Source of the DNA: CBDVBD01 sp965372135
Lineage (GTDB): Bacteria > Electryoneota > RPQS01 > CBDVBD01
Assembly: GCA_965372135.1 (NCBI GenBank)
Contig: CBDVBD010000046.1
Coordinates: 1-20,615, forward strand
Length of the DNA: 20,615 bases
Direction of reading: 5' to 3'
The notes beneath the pieces are model-generated. The model saw nothing but the letters and a program-made list of their open reading frames with translations, did no database searches and was not told where the DNA came from. Below, piece by piece: positions 1 to 7,556 of this stretch (its first letter is position 1; every line of letters starts with the position of its first letter). The translations under genes were made by a program, and so were the position numbers.

Positions 1-1249
1 CAGTTCTGGTGAAAGTTAATTTCAAGGAGCTTGCTTGGGCATCTTCCGGTTGATTATAATCTACTGCAATGGGAGATCCGGATACCGTAGATTGTTCAGG
101 ATCATTTAGAGTTGGTGTAGCCGTTGAATTATCGAAGGTTACATTAGTTGCGGTGTCACTGGATGCTACCGCATTGCCTAGGGCATCACGATATTTTACT
201 ACCACAGAATAGATAGTGCCATGCACCAATGTGTTATTAAAAGTTGACGTACTATCGCCAGTAACTGCAGTTACTACCGATGTAGAAATTAGATTGTTTC
301 CGACTAACGAAAATCCTGAACTGGTGGTGACATTGAGCCGCATCTCATGATAATTAGCCGGGTCTACCGTTCCCCCAGTGCGGGTGAAACGCAGCCATAC
401 GCTATCCTGGGCTGCCGGTTCCGGAAGCGTAAACGCCACGCTGAACGAATTGTTGTCCCGATCGCCGTTGGTGGGATCCGTCAAAGTTGGAGGTTCAGTC
501 ACAGTATCTGCGTAATAGGTCCATCCGTTGTGCACAACTTGCTCTTCGTCGTTTTTTAATTCGTCCTTATATAGGAAGGTAACCCGGTACACCGCTTCTG
601 CTACTAATGAATCCACGGCACCCCATGGGTTGACATCAACATAGGCACTATTAGTTCCAATGTTATTACCTTCCAAGTTAAATTGATGCAATCCCTGGGT
701 TTCACCTCCGCTGTACAATGATAAAGTATGAGGACTGCCGTTATCTTCAGAGCCACCGGTCCTGGTGAAGATCAATTTTACATAACTTGCAGCTTCGGGT
801 AATGTGTAATCAACCGCAACGGTACTATTGGATGATTGCCCGCCGCCTGCTGGGGTGACAAAAGTCGCTGGATAGGTATCGTTATCGTATAGGACATTGG
901 TGTTATTATCTGAAGCCACTGAATTTCCGGCGGCATCCTGGTACCGGATCTCCACGGTATAGATGGAACTGTCCACCAATGCTCCGAAATTCCCCGATTC
1001 TGACGCTACTATGGATGACTGGGAATTCAGATCTTGCCCCGTCAGTGTAAATGAATGACTCCCTGCACTTTCGTAAGTCGATGTCAAAGTCAACGTATCA
1101 CGGTCGGTAAAAGGTGCACTGGCGCCACCAGTCTCCACAAACACCAACTTTACCGAACCTGATAGAGCAGCCTCCGGTAACGTGAAAGCTATGTTGAAAT
1201 TCTGATTATCCCGAGCGCTGGCAGCCGGAGTGGTCATTGTAGGTGCCTC
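1..1249 (-). repeat. Four tandem protein-coding repeats, about 377 bp each
   Basis: The repeat units begin near 1249, 871, 494 and 118 on the minus strand, a period of 376-378 bp (about 125-126 residues). The fourth is cut by the window edge. Each starts with a proline-threonine linker (APTMTTP, PATFVTP, PPTLTDP, TPTLNDP), followed by a strand ending in LPE or QPE and a KLxFxxTGG or WLRFTRTGG strand. The nucleotide sequences have diverged, so this is an old protein-domain array and not a recent DNA duplication. Confidence 0.75.
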
Positions 1250-1804
1250 GGTAGAATTATCGGCTTCGAACAACATATATTCGACATGGTTGGCATTTAC
1301 TGGATCGTTTACAGGAGTGGTTGAACCTAACTGAAGATAGCTGGAATGTCTTGTTCCATATGCATCATCGAAACCGATGTACTCAAAGCCGTAACATCCA
1401 AACAATATCTGCATTGATTGCGTATTACTGGGTGCGCCACTTGGAACCGTGAATTGGAAAGTGAAAGAGCTGTCTCCGTTATCTGGGACAACGTTGGTGG
1501 GAGTGATAAAGGATTGAGATATAAAGCTTCCTCCGGTAGGTGGAGAGGCTGAATAGTAAAGCAAGATGATTTTGTCAACCCCGGTGGAAGTGTTATAGTA
1601 AACCCCGTCCATGGTACTGTCGGGATCATGGTCAAATTCCCCGACTACATAGATAGTTTCCCCGGGACCTACGGTGGGATCTAAACTGGAGGAATTTCCA
1701 CTCATTCCAATTGCTGTTACCGCAGGGCTGAGGTCAGCTAATGCAACCTGTGTCAACCCCGCTATCAAAATGACTAAGGACGTGATGAAGAGCAAGCGTC
1801 TCAT
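1..1804 (-). CDS. Exported Ig-like tandem-repeat surface protein, 3' part missing
   Basis: The reading frame is open from ATG at 1804 to the left window edge (601 complete codons, no stop), so the protein is truncated only by the window. Residues 1-23 form a classical signal peptide (MRRLLF, hydrophobic core, then ALA before DLSP). A unique domain of about 160 residues follows, then beta-rich repeats of about 125 residues with a recurring pattern: PTxxxP, a DNxxFxxAFTLPE-like strand, KLxFxxTGG, then YxVxxxYxDxxGN. This resembles Ig-like/fibronectin-like modules of large FCB-group surface proteins; no catalytic motif is visible. A GGGGA ribosome site lies 4 nt before the ATG. A promoter lies at 1959-1987, giving a leader of about 150 nt. 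The natural C-terminus (possibly a sorting domain) is outside the window. The exported repeat protein is certain in outline; adhesion or surface display is inference. Confidence 0.8.
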   Translation of the reverse strand, partial: MRRLLFITSLVILIAGLTQVALADLSPAVTAIGMSGNSSSLDPTVGPGETIYVVGEFDHDPDSTMDGVYYNTSTGVDKIILLYYSASPPTGGSFISQSFITPTNVVPDNGDSSFTFQFTVPSGAPSNTQSMQILFGCYGFEYIGFDDAYGTRHSSYLQLGSTTPVNDPVNANHVEYMLFEADNSTEAPTMTTPAASARDNQNFNIAFTLPEAALSGSVKLVFVETGGASAPFTDRDTLTLTSTYESAGSHSFTLTGQDLNSQSSIVASESGNFGALVDSSIYTVEIRYQDAAGNSVASDNNTNVLYDNDTYPATFVTPAGGGQSSNSTVAVDYTLPEAASYVKLIFTRTGGSEDNGSPHTLSLYSGGETQGLHQFNLEGNNIGTNSAYVDVNPWGAVDSLVAEAVYRVTFLYKDELKNDEEQVVHNGWTYYADTVTEPPTLTDPTNGDRDNNSFSVAFTLPEPAAQDSVWLRFTRTGGTVDPANYHEMRLNVTTSSGFSLVGNNLISTSVVTAVTGDSTSTFNNTLVHGTIYSVVVKYRDALGNAVASSDTATNVTFDNSTATPTLNDPEQSTVSGSPIAVDYNQPEDAQASSLKLTFTRT

Positions 1805-1877
1805 GATGTCCCCTAATTTTTTATGTGCCGAAGAGTTTTTCAAAAACGAATAAAGCATCTGTAACCACAAATCTCCA

Positions 1878-1913
1878 AAGGGTATAATCTTCCCTTGCTA
1901 TTCTTAATAAGAA
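1878..1913. other. Inverted repeats in the leader of the Ig-repeat gene
   Basis: TTCTTAATAAGAA (1901-1913) is a perfect 6+1+6 palindrome. Next to it AAGGG (1878-1882) and CCCTT (1892-1896) form a weak 5-bp stem with a 9-nt loop. Both lie in the predicted transcribed leader. They could be an operator or an RNA structure. No T-run follows, so they are not a standard terminator. The rest of the 1805-2097 gap is AT-rich with no ORF or RNA gene that I recognise. Confidence 0.3.
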
Positions 1914-1958
1914 CTTCAAGTATAGCATCTATTTTTTGCATACAATATCGCAAAGTTA

Positions 1959-1987
1959 AAAATAGTAATTCCAAACCTAATTGTCAA
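1959..1987 (-). promoter_or_regulatory. Sigma-70-type promoter for the Ig-repeat protein gene
   Basis: On the minus strand a perfect TTGACA (1982-1987) is followed after exactly 17 nt by TATTTT (1959-1964). It is the only good pair in the 293-bp gap between this gene and the upstream protease gene. The predicted start lies near 1952, leaving a leader of about 150 nt. Confidence 0.6.
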
Positions 1988-2097
1988 GCCTTTTTTCACC
2001 AATTGTAACTAATACTCCAAGTTAAACTATATTGCCTCTATTTACTTCGCAAAATCTTTCAGAACGGGCGCTTTTTTGTAAAGTCCAATAAAAATTA

Positions 2098-4986
2098 TCA
2101 CCGAAGCAATAACATCGGTTGAATTGAATGTACCCCAGGTGCCTCTAAACGGCAAAAATACTTGCCGCTTGCCAGTTCCGGCTGGTGGATGCGGAGTGTC
2201 ATCACACCTTCTTCCACCGGACCTCGGTAAATAGTGGTCACTCGCCGACCCAACACATTGTATAGGTAAACCGCTACATCACCCGATTGCCGTGACAATA
2301 TCCTTATCCTGCTCATCTCATTATACGGGTTGGGGTAAATGGGCAACAGTTCCCAAGCCGCTACTTCAGGAATCTCATATTTTCGGATACTATCATGGAT
2401 AGACTGGGTGTACCGGGTTCTTGCCGCTGCCATGTTCTGCGCTAAATCCTCCTGAGTGTCCCCAGCGCCAATGGCAAACGCGGCGCTGGCGGTTTCCCCT
2501 GGGTCCAAATCAAACGGACCGGAACTGATCATCAACGACCAATCCCCGTTAGTAGTGCCGTGTTCCATAACAATTCCCTGCCACATATAGCGGTATTTTA
2601 CCGAATCCGGAAATCCCTGAACATACACGGTGTAAGCATTATTAACCACCCGAAACGATGTCGGGGAGCCGTTAACTTGCGCCACACCCACCCACGGCGA
2701 TGGGAACGACTCATTCATGGTCCAGCCGACCTCTGCAGTAGCATCCCATCCTGCTTGATTGTCAATGTACACCGCCACGTCCCAATCCAGAAACATCCCA
2801 ATATAGAGCGACGACAAAGGCAATATGCTGTTGTTTTCTACCATGGCTTCCACAATCACATAATCATCGTCCGGCGCCAATCCCCAAGCGTAACTGCGTT
2901 GAGTGACTCGGATATTCATTGGGTTGGTGGCGCCGTTGTCGTTGAAGATCGCAATCCCATCCTGATCGGATACCCCTGGACCTGATATGGTCAATTCCCC
3001 GCCCGGTTCCACCAGAAAATCGCGCCGGCTGTGGTATGCATCTCCATACGAATTATCTGAGACATGATCGGGGCTGTTGCCGATAACCCACGACCCATGG
3101 TACAGCCAGTTTAATCCATCTCGCGGATACCGAAATCCGCTGCCGTGCCCTTCTGGATACTCCGGATTTTCCGGTGTAACGTATTCCACATAACCAAATG
3201 CTCCAAAATCGGTTAACGTTGCCCGCACGTTACCCACAGTATGGTCGTCGTAAGATGGATTAGCATCGAATACTATCGGAATCTTTCGGAGCCTCCGGTT
3301 GTTTTCGTCCCGGAGCTCCAATGCCATCCGAATTTCCCGGTTCGCACGCATGTTCGGATTCAAGGAAAATTCGAAGGGATTGTCAAAATTATCCCCGTAT
3401 CCGCCTCCAGGAATTGCACCAAAACTGCTCTCGCTTTCAATCATTAACACACCTGACAGTTCTTCCGCGAGAAATCCCGTCACTTGATTTTCGTCGGCGA
3501 TACCATTCCTCAACTGTACTATCATTTCGATTGTTTCCCCCGATTCCGGAATTCCATCACCGTCACCTCCAACCGAATCGTCATACCACACGGTGTCCAA
3601 CGCCAATCCTCCACGTTCCCCATCCACCGCACGGAAGGCGTTGACACACCCGGTTCCCAGACCATTCGCGTACAGCGGGTTGACATCATCGATCGGGTCA
3701 CCGGATGCGATCACTGCACTCATCAATTGTTGACCGCTCCAATCCGGATGCAGCGACGCCACCAAAGCGCCGATTCCCGATACTACTGGTGCCGCTTGAG
3801 ACGTGCCTTGAGCGTATCCCCATTGGTTGGAATTCAGCGTACTGAATATCTGAACTCCGGGAGCGGCAATATCCACCCAAATCCCGTAGTTGGAAAAGCC
3901 TGCCTTCTGACCGGTTTGATCCAACGCCGACACCGCCACCACCGCATCATAAGCCGCTGGGAAATGCGGGGTGTCGGTGGGTTCGTTACCTGCCGCCGCT
4001 ACCAGCAGACACCCCTGCGCCAATGCGTCTTCCACCACATCCTCTTCAAACAGCGATCGTCCATACCCCCCCCAGGACAGGTTGATAACCCGGGCACCGG
4101 TGTGAGCGGCGTAGTAAATTCCGGCAAATCCATAGAAAATACTATTACCAGCTCCAACGCGCACCGACATCAACCGGCAGTCACGTGCGATCCCGGCACC
4201 GCCAATACCGTTGTTGGTCGCCGCGATGGAGATGCCGGAAGTATGTGTGCCATGATAATCGCCTTCATAAGGTCGGGGATCGGCATCATTATCCACAAAA
4301 TCCCAACCGTACACATCATCCACCCAGCCGTTTCCATCATCGTCGATTCCGGTAACACCGACAGCTTCTAAAGTATTTTGCCATAAAATCTGTGCCAGAT
4401 CGGGATGGTCAATATCCACCCCTAAGTCCACATTGGCAATCACCACCGTAGAGTCGCCGGTTACAATATCCCATGCCGCCGGAACATTTACATACGGCAG
4501 CATCCATTGTAGCGGATAATAGGGATCGTTGGGCAATTCATCCCCCCCGAAGGGGAGGTATTTGCCTTTATCTGCTCCCGGCAAAAACGTGGTCGTTCGC
4601 CGATATACCGGTTCTACATATTCGATGTCGCTCAGCGCGCCCACTGTATATAACAAATCATCGGCATCCACATCAGGATCTGTAGTGATTTCCAGAATCC
4701 TGCCTAAACCCCTGGGATCCTCCCCCGGCTGGGTGTGGCAGAATCGCCCTAGATTACGAACCGGAAACCGGTCTAAAGCGGTATCCAATGCCCTAATCCC
4801 GGTCTGCCCGATGGCGACATCCTCAGTCAACACAACACCGGATCGAACCTTCACCACAAATCTCCCCGGAATGACCGGTGTCGGTTGTTGAGCGCATACT
4901 CCCGCTGAAATAAGGAAAATACTTAGCACCCACATCCTTAAAGAACGGGAAAAAGTGTTTGACTTTGTTGGATTTTCTTTGTACAT
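2098..4986 (-). CDS. Secreted subtilisin-like (S8) serine protease with Por/T9SS-type C-terminal sorting domain
   Basis: This 962-residue protein has a signal peptide at about residues 18-33 (MWVLSIFLISAGVCAQ). A propeptide-like region follows (about 38-130), then a subtilase domain (about 155-455). The catalytic triad is D187 (NVDLGVD), H245 (DYHGTHTSG) and S396 (GTSQAAP), with the oxyanion N334 (AAAGNE). An acidic GIDDDGNGWVDD segment (about 213-224) looks like a calcium-binding insert. About 400 residues of beta-rich sequence without an assigned motif follow, starting with a DGDGIPESGE stretch. The last ~80 residues (YPNPYNE, LYNVLGRRV, SGKYFCRL) match the type A sorting domain of the type IX secretion system, which directs outer-membrane export in FCB bacteria. 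ATG at 4986 has no clear ribosome site; ATG at 4935 (residue 18) is the alternative start. The gene lies 37 bp behind the DUF2914 gene, probably in one transcript. The substrate is unknown; extracellular protein degradation is inferred. Confidence 0.92.
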   Translation of the reverse strand: MYKENPTKSNTFSRSLRMWVLSIFLISAGVCAQQPTPVIPGRFVVKVRSGVVLTEDVAIGQTGIRALDTALDRFPVRNLGRFCHTQPGEDPRGLGRILEITTDPDVDADDLLYTVGALSDIEYVEPVYRRTTTFLPGADKGKYLPFGGDELPNDPYYPLQWMLPYVNVPAAWDIVTGDSTVVIANVDLGVDIDHPDLAQILWQNTLEAVGVTGIDDDGNGWVDDVYGWDFVDNDADPRPYEGDYHGTHTSGISIAATNNGIGGAGIARDCRLMSVRVGAGNSIFYGFAGIYYAAHTGARVINLSWGGYGRSLFEEDVVEDALAQGCLLVAAAGNEPTDTPHFPAAYDAVVAVSALDQTGQKAGFSNYGIWVDIAAPGVQIFSTLNSNQWGYAQGTSQAAPVVSGIGALVASLHPDWSGQQLMSAVIASGDPIDDVNPLYANGLGTGCVNAFRAVDGERGGLALDTVWYDDSVGGDGDGIPESGETIEMIVQLRNGIADENQVTGFLAEELSGVLMIESESSFGAIPGGGYGDNFDNPFEFSLNPNMRANREIRMALELRDENNRRLRKIPIVFDANPSYDDHTVGNVRATLTDFGAFGYVEYVTPENPEYPEGHGSGFRYPRDGLNWLYHGSWVIGNSPDHVSDNSYGDAYHSRRDFLVEPGGELTISGPGVSDQDGIAIFNDNGATNPMNIRVTQRSYAWGLAPDDDYVIVEAMVENNSILPLSSLYIGMFLDWDVAVYIDNQAGWDATAEVGWTMNESFPSPWVGVAQVNGSPTSFRVVNNAYTVYVQGFPDSVKYRYMWQGIVMEHGTTNGDWSLMISSGPFDLDPGETASAAFAIGAGDTQEDLAQNMAAARTRYTQSIHDSIRKYEIPEVAAWELLPIYPNPYNEMSRIRILSRQSGDVAVYLYNVLGRRVTTIYRGPVEEGVMTLRIHQPELASGKYFCRLEAPGVHSIQPMLLLR

Positions 4987-5009
4987 TTTCGCTGCTTTAA
5001 GTGTACATT
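4980..5009. repeat. Direct repeat TGTACATT at the protease gene start
   Basis: The 8-mer TGTACATT occurs at 4980-4987, spanning the protease start codon, and again at 5002-5009 in the short spacer behind the DUF2914 gene. The copies are 22 bp apart, about two helical turns. This could be a protein-binding site or coincidence in a 37-bp spacer. Confidence 0.25.
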
Positions 5010-5023
5010 GGGTTAATCAGTGC

Positions 5024-5437
5024 TTATTCTGTTTCGCCAACCGTGAATGGAATTATTGCTAACACGTTACCATTGGAATCCTTGATCTTAACCATCCACT
5101 TTCCGGTCCAATAAGGGAGAATGGTTTTGGAACTATACGTTCGCCAGGAAACGCTGTTGATGGAAAGATCAATCGAAGCCATCTCCGAATCTTTGTAATA
5201 CCAGACATGTGAAATGGTGGCACCGTCCATATTCTGGATTTTGCACCATAAATAGATTTTGCCGACATCGGCAGGAAACGAAGTTGCTTCCCCGACCGGC
5301 ATTAGATTTTCAATGCCGGTACACAGTTTGGTTTCAATGTTTGAGTTCGTTTGCGTGTCCGACTCGGTATTTGCGAACACCCAGACTACCAACATCACTG
5401 TAAGCAGTGATACGATCCAAGAGATACGATCAGTCAT
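5024..5437 (-). CDS. DUF2914 domain protein, exported or membrane-anchored
   Basis: This 137-residue protein has a hydrophobic N-terminal segment (about residues 7-22) acting as signal peptide or anchor. The remainder (about 37-135) has the hallmarks I know from DUF2914: a conserved Cys early in the domain (C39), a LWCKIQ strand, HVWYY (77-81), WRTYSSK (98-104), GKWMVKIKD (112-120), and a final GNVL...FTV strand. The family is small, beta-rich and of unknown biochemical function. The start is secure because AAAGGAGGT lies 6-7 nt before the ATG. The gene is the first of a probable unit with the protease downstream (37-bp spacer) and is divergent from the PTS IIA gene with only 45 bp between start codons. 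A role as an extracytoplasmic helper for the co-encoded protease is possible, but only from position. Confidence 0.8.
   Translation of the reverse strand: MTDRISWIVSLLTVMLVVWVFANTESDTQTNSNIETKLCTGIENLMPVGEATSFPADVGKIYLWCKIQNMDGATISHVWYYKDSEMASIDLSINSVSWRTYSSKTILPYWTGKWMVKIKDSNGNVLAIIPFTVGETE
5394..5431. other. Inverted repeat plus direct repeat at a divergent gene start
   Basis: ATCACTG (5394-5400) and CAGTGAT (5405-5411) form a perfect 7-bp inverted repeat with a 4-nt loop. GATACGATC occurs at 5409-5417 and again at 5423-5431. Both lie in the 5' coding end of the DUF2914 gene. The promoter of the divergent PTS IIA gene should fall here because only 45 bp separate the start codons. They may be regulatory or may follow from the coding sequence. 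Confidence 0.25.
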
Positions 5438-5482
5438 TTCTGACCTCCTTTGTGCTTTTTACCTTAGCCATTAGGATGATTT

Positions 5483-5950
5483 ATGAAGCTCATATCCGAC
5501 ATAATAAATGTGGATCATATTATCCTTGATCTGGAAGTTGGTGATAATTTTGAAGCCATATCCAAGCTGTTAGACACGCTGAAGTCTTGTTCGGAAGTGA
5601 TTGATATAGATAAATTTGCTAAAGATATCGAACGTCGGGAGAAGGATTTTCCTACCGGATTGGAAAATGGAACCGCCTTACCCCATGCCCGAACCACTGC
5701 CGTGTCTGATTTGGTGATGGCTTTCGGTCGCAGTACCGATGGCATCGATTTCAGCGCTCCGGACGGAAACCCGTCTCACTTGGTGTTTCTTTTTGGGGTG
5801 CCCCGGGATGAAGTGAAGAATTATCTGAAGACCATCGCCCAGCTTTCCCGGCTGCTGAAGCGGGACACTTTTCGGGACAAGTTGATGAACGCTGACACCT
5901 CGGATGAAGTGATAACCGCGATCAACGAAGCTGAAAAGAATCTATCCTAA
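5483..5950 (+). CDS. PTS system EIIA component, PtsN/fructose-type
   Basis: This 155-residue protein matches the length of single-domain EIIA-Ntr/EIIA-Fru proteins. The phosphorylatable histidine is H68 in the motif NGTALPHAR, which follows a typical FPTGLENG segment. Later strands (HLVFLFGVP, then ALxRLLK-like helices) fit the PTS_EIIA_2 fold. The family accepts a phosphate from HPr or NPr on that histidine. PtsN proteins act as cytoplasmic regulators of potassium, nitrogen and stress responses; sugar-specific versions pass phosphate to EIIB. No EIIB or EIIC is adjacent, which favours a regulatory role. ATG at 5483 is supported by AGGA six bases upstream. The gene stands alone, divergent from the DUF2914 gene and convergent with the nucleotidase gene 41 bp away. 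No hairpin terminator is visible in that gap. Confidence 0.88.
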   Translation: MKLISDIINVDHIILDLEVGDNFEAISKLLDTLKSCSEVIDIDKFAKDIERREKDFPTGLENGTALPHARTTAVSDLVMAFGRSTDGIDFSAPDGNPSHLVFLFGVPRDEVKNYLKTIAQLSRLLKRDTFRDKLMNADTSDEVITAINEAEKNLS

Positions 5951-5991
5951 TCGATCACCCCCGGCAAATAACATATCCCCCGCCCAAATTC

Positions 5992-7518
5992 CTACCGAAA
6001 AACCCGCTGATCCGTGGGGTTTATTAATGCCCCCCGCTTGGTTATCTCCTCGATAATCAAATCAGTAAACCCCACCCCTAAATCTTCGTAATCGTTAGGC
6101 ACGAAGGTGAAATATCTTTCCGCCTGGCTGACCACTACGTAGTCAATGGATATGCCCTTATAACTGCCATCCGGATCCAAAGGTTTCCCGTTGACAACAA
6201 CATCCGTGGCGGTGAACATGCCCTTATCGTCCTGTACGATTTTATATATGAGTCCGGAAACTTGCAGCATTTCTCGACCACTGGTTTCCCCGGAACCGGC
6301 GTTATTCCGCACTAATTTCATCAGCTCTTCGCCGGTACATCGAAACGACACCACCCGGTTGGAAAACGGCAGCATTTCCTTGACATCCATAATTGTAACC
6401 GAACCTGCTTGCAGATTCCGGCGAATTCCGCCGCTATTGACCACCGCAAAATCCCCTTTCCCATATTCCCGCAGCCGATCCGCCAACCATTTCCCCAACG
6501 GGCTTTCCCCGCTTCCCGATCTTGTCCAATCTTCCTCAATCTGTGCGATTACTTTGCCGAATTCCCGATCCAGCATCTCCTGATAGTACTGTACTCGTTG
6601 AGCCACTTCCGGCACCGGTGGTAATGAATTCGCCCATAAGGGAATCAATCTGCCATCGTGTTCCACTACCCGGTCATTTTCCACCTTTAACCGTAATCGC
6701 CCCAAATTCCGGCAGTACGATCCCGCCTGCACTACGATCACCCCGTTCACCACCGTCGGTGGTTCTACTCTGGTATGACTGTGTCCGCCCACGATGACGT
6801 CCACTCCCGTGACATTTCTCGCCAATTCCAGGTCTTCTTCGAATCCGTTGTGGGTCAACAACACGATCAAATCCGTTTTCGGGTTGATCTTGTCCACCGC
6901 CATCTGAGTTTCTTCCACCGGCGAACCGATTGTTATATTCGCCATTGCAGTTTTGTTTATCATCCCCGCCAAATCCTCCATCACCAACCCGATCACTCCC
7001 ACCCGGATTCCATCCACCTCGAAAATTTTCCATCCCCGGTCGCACAGGAGTTCCGTCGAGGGCTTCTTGATGCCTACTTCCTGATCAGCCGTCATCCGAA
7101 TATTGACGGAAACGATTGGGACTTTGGAGGTGGTGGCTAATTTCTTGGCATTTTGGCTGCTCACGTCGAATTCGTGATTTCCCAAAGTGATAACGTCGTA
7201 ACCTAACAAATCGAAAAACTCCAACATCGCACCCCCAACGGCTCCATTTACCTCCAAGTCAGTGATGGGATTCCCAGTCATGAAATCCCCGGCATCCATC
7301 AACAGACTGGGAGTATCTCCCGACCTTTCAACTGACAATGCTCCCGACAGAGGTGCGAACCCGCCAATCAACGGTCGTCCTTCCGCCGGTCGGGAAATGA
7401 AAGCGCCGTGGATATCGTTGGTATGAAAAATTAACAGTTCCCCGTCCCCTGCCAACAGCAATGGAACCAGACACACTCCCCACAACAAAATTCCGATGAA
7501 GGTTTTGAATCTAAACAT
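5992..7518 (-). CDS. Exported metallophosphatase / 5'-nucleotidase (UshA-like)
   Basis: The product is a two-domain 5'-nucleotidase that removes phosphate from nucleotides outside the cytoplasm, releasing nucleosides for uptake. The metal sites of the calcineurin-like domain are clear: NDIHG, MDAGDF, GNHEFD, a THNGFE histidine and GGHSHT. The C-terminal substrate domain has NSGGIRRN and LPFSNRVV. The total length of about 510 is normal. I prefer ATG at 7518 (508 residues): AGGA lies 9 nt upstream, and the protein then begins directly with a signal peptide (MFRFKTF, then a hydrophobic run to about LLLAG). The frame also extends to a GTG at 7557 that overlaps the aminotransferase TAG by one base, but no ribosome site precedes it. 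The gene is probably co-transcribed with the aminotransferase. Periplasmic UDP-sugar or cyclic-nucleotide substrates are also possible for this family. Confidence 0.9.
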   Translation of the reverse strand: MFRFKTFIGILLWGVCLVPLLLAGDGELLIFHTNDIHGAFISRPAEGRPLIGGFAPLSGALSVERSGDTPSLLMDAGDFMTGNPITDLEVNGAVGGAMLEFFDLLGYDVITLGNHEFDVSSQNAKKLATTSKVPIVSVNIRMTADQEVGIKKPSTELLCDRGWKIFEVDGIRVGVIGLVMEDLAGMINKTAMANITIGSPVEETQMAVDKINPKTDLIVLLTHNGFEEDLELARNVTGVDVIVGGHSHTRVEPPTVVNGVIVVQAGSYCRNLGRLRLKVENDRVVEHDGRLIPLWANSLPPVPEVAQRVQYYQEMLDREFGKVIAQIEEDWTRSGSGESPLGKWLADRLREYGKGDFAVVNSGGIRRNLQAGSVTIMDVKEMLPFSNRVVSFRCTGEELMKLVRNNAGSGETSGREMLQVSGLIYKIVQDDKGMFTATDVVVNGKPLDPDGSYKGISIDYVVVSQAERYFTFVPNDYEDLGVGFTDLIIEEITKRGALINPTDQRVFR

Positions 7519-7556
7519 CGCTTCAATCCTGCACTTTACGAAAAGGTTAATTCTCA

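Noticed and set aside
1327..1635. 102-codon minus-strand ORF that might suggest a frameshift in the Ig-repeat gene
   Set aside because: I translated the main frame from 1804 to 1 without a stop or break; this ORF is an alternative frame of the same sequence.
2060..2080. GGGCGC followed by a T-run, resembling a terminator
   Set aside because: There is no complementary stem arm next to it, and the T-run is on the wrong strand for the minus-strand genes on both sides.
3484..4371. Long plus-strand ORF (295 codons) opposite the subtilase gene
   Set aside because: It lies wholly antisense to the protease catalytic domain, has no ribosome site, and its composition (many His, Arg, Ile, Pro) reflects the complement of protease codons.
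5951..5991. Gap between convergent PTS IIA and nucleotidase genes searched for a bidirectional terminator
   Set aside because: C-rich sequence with no inverted repeat and no T-run on either strand.
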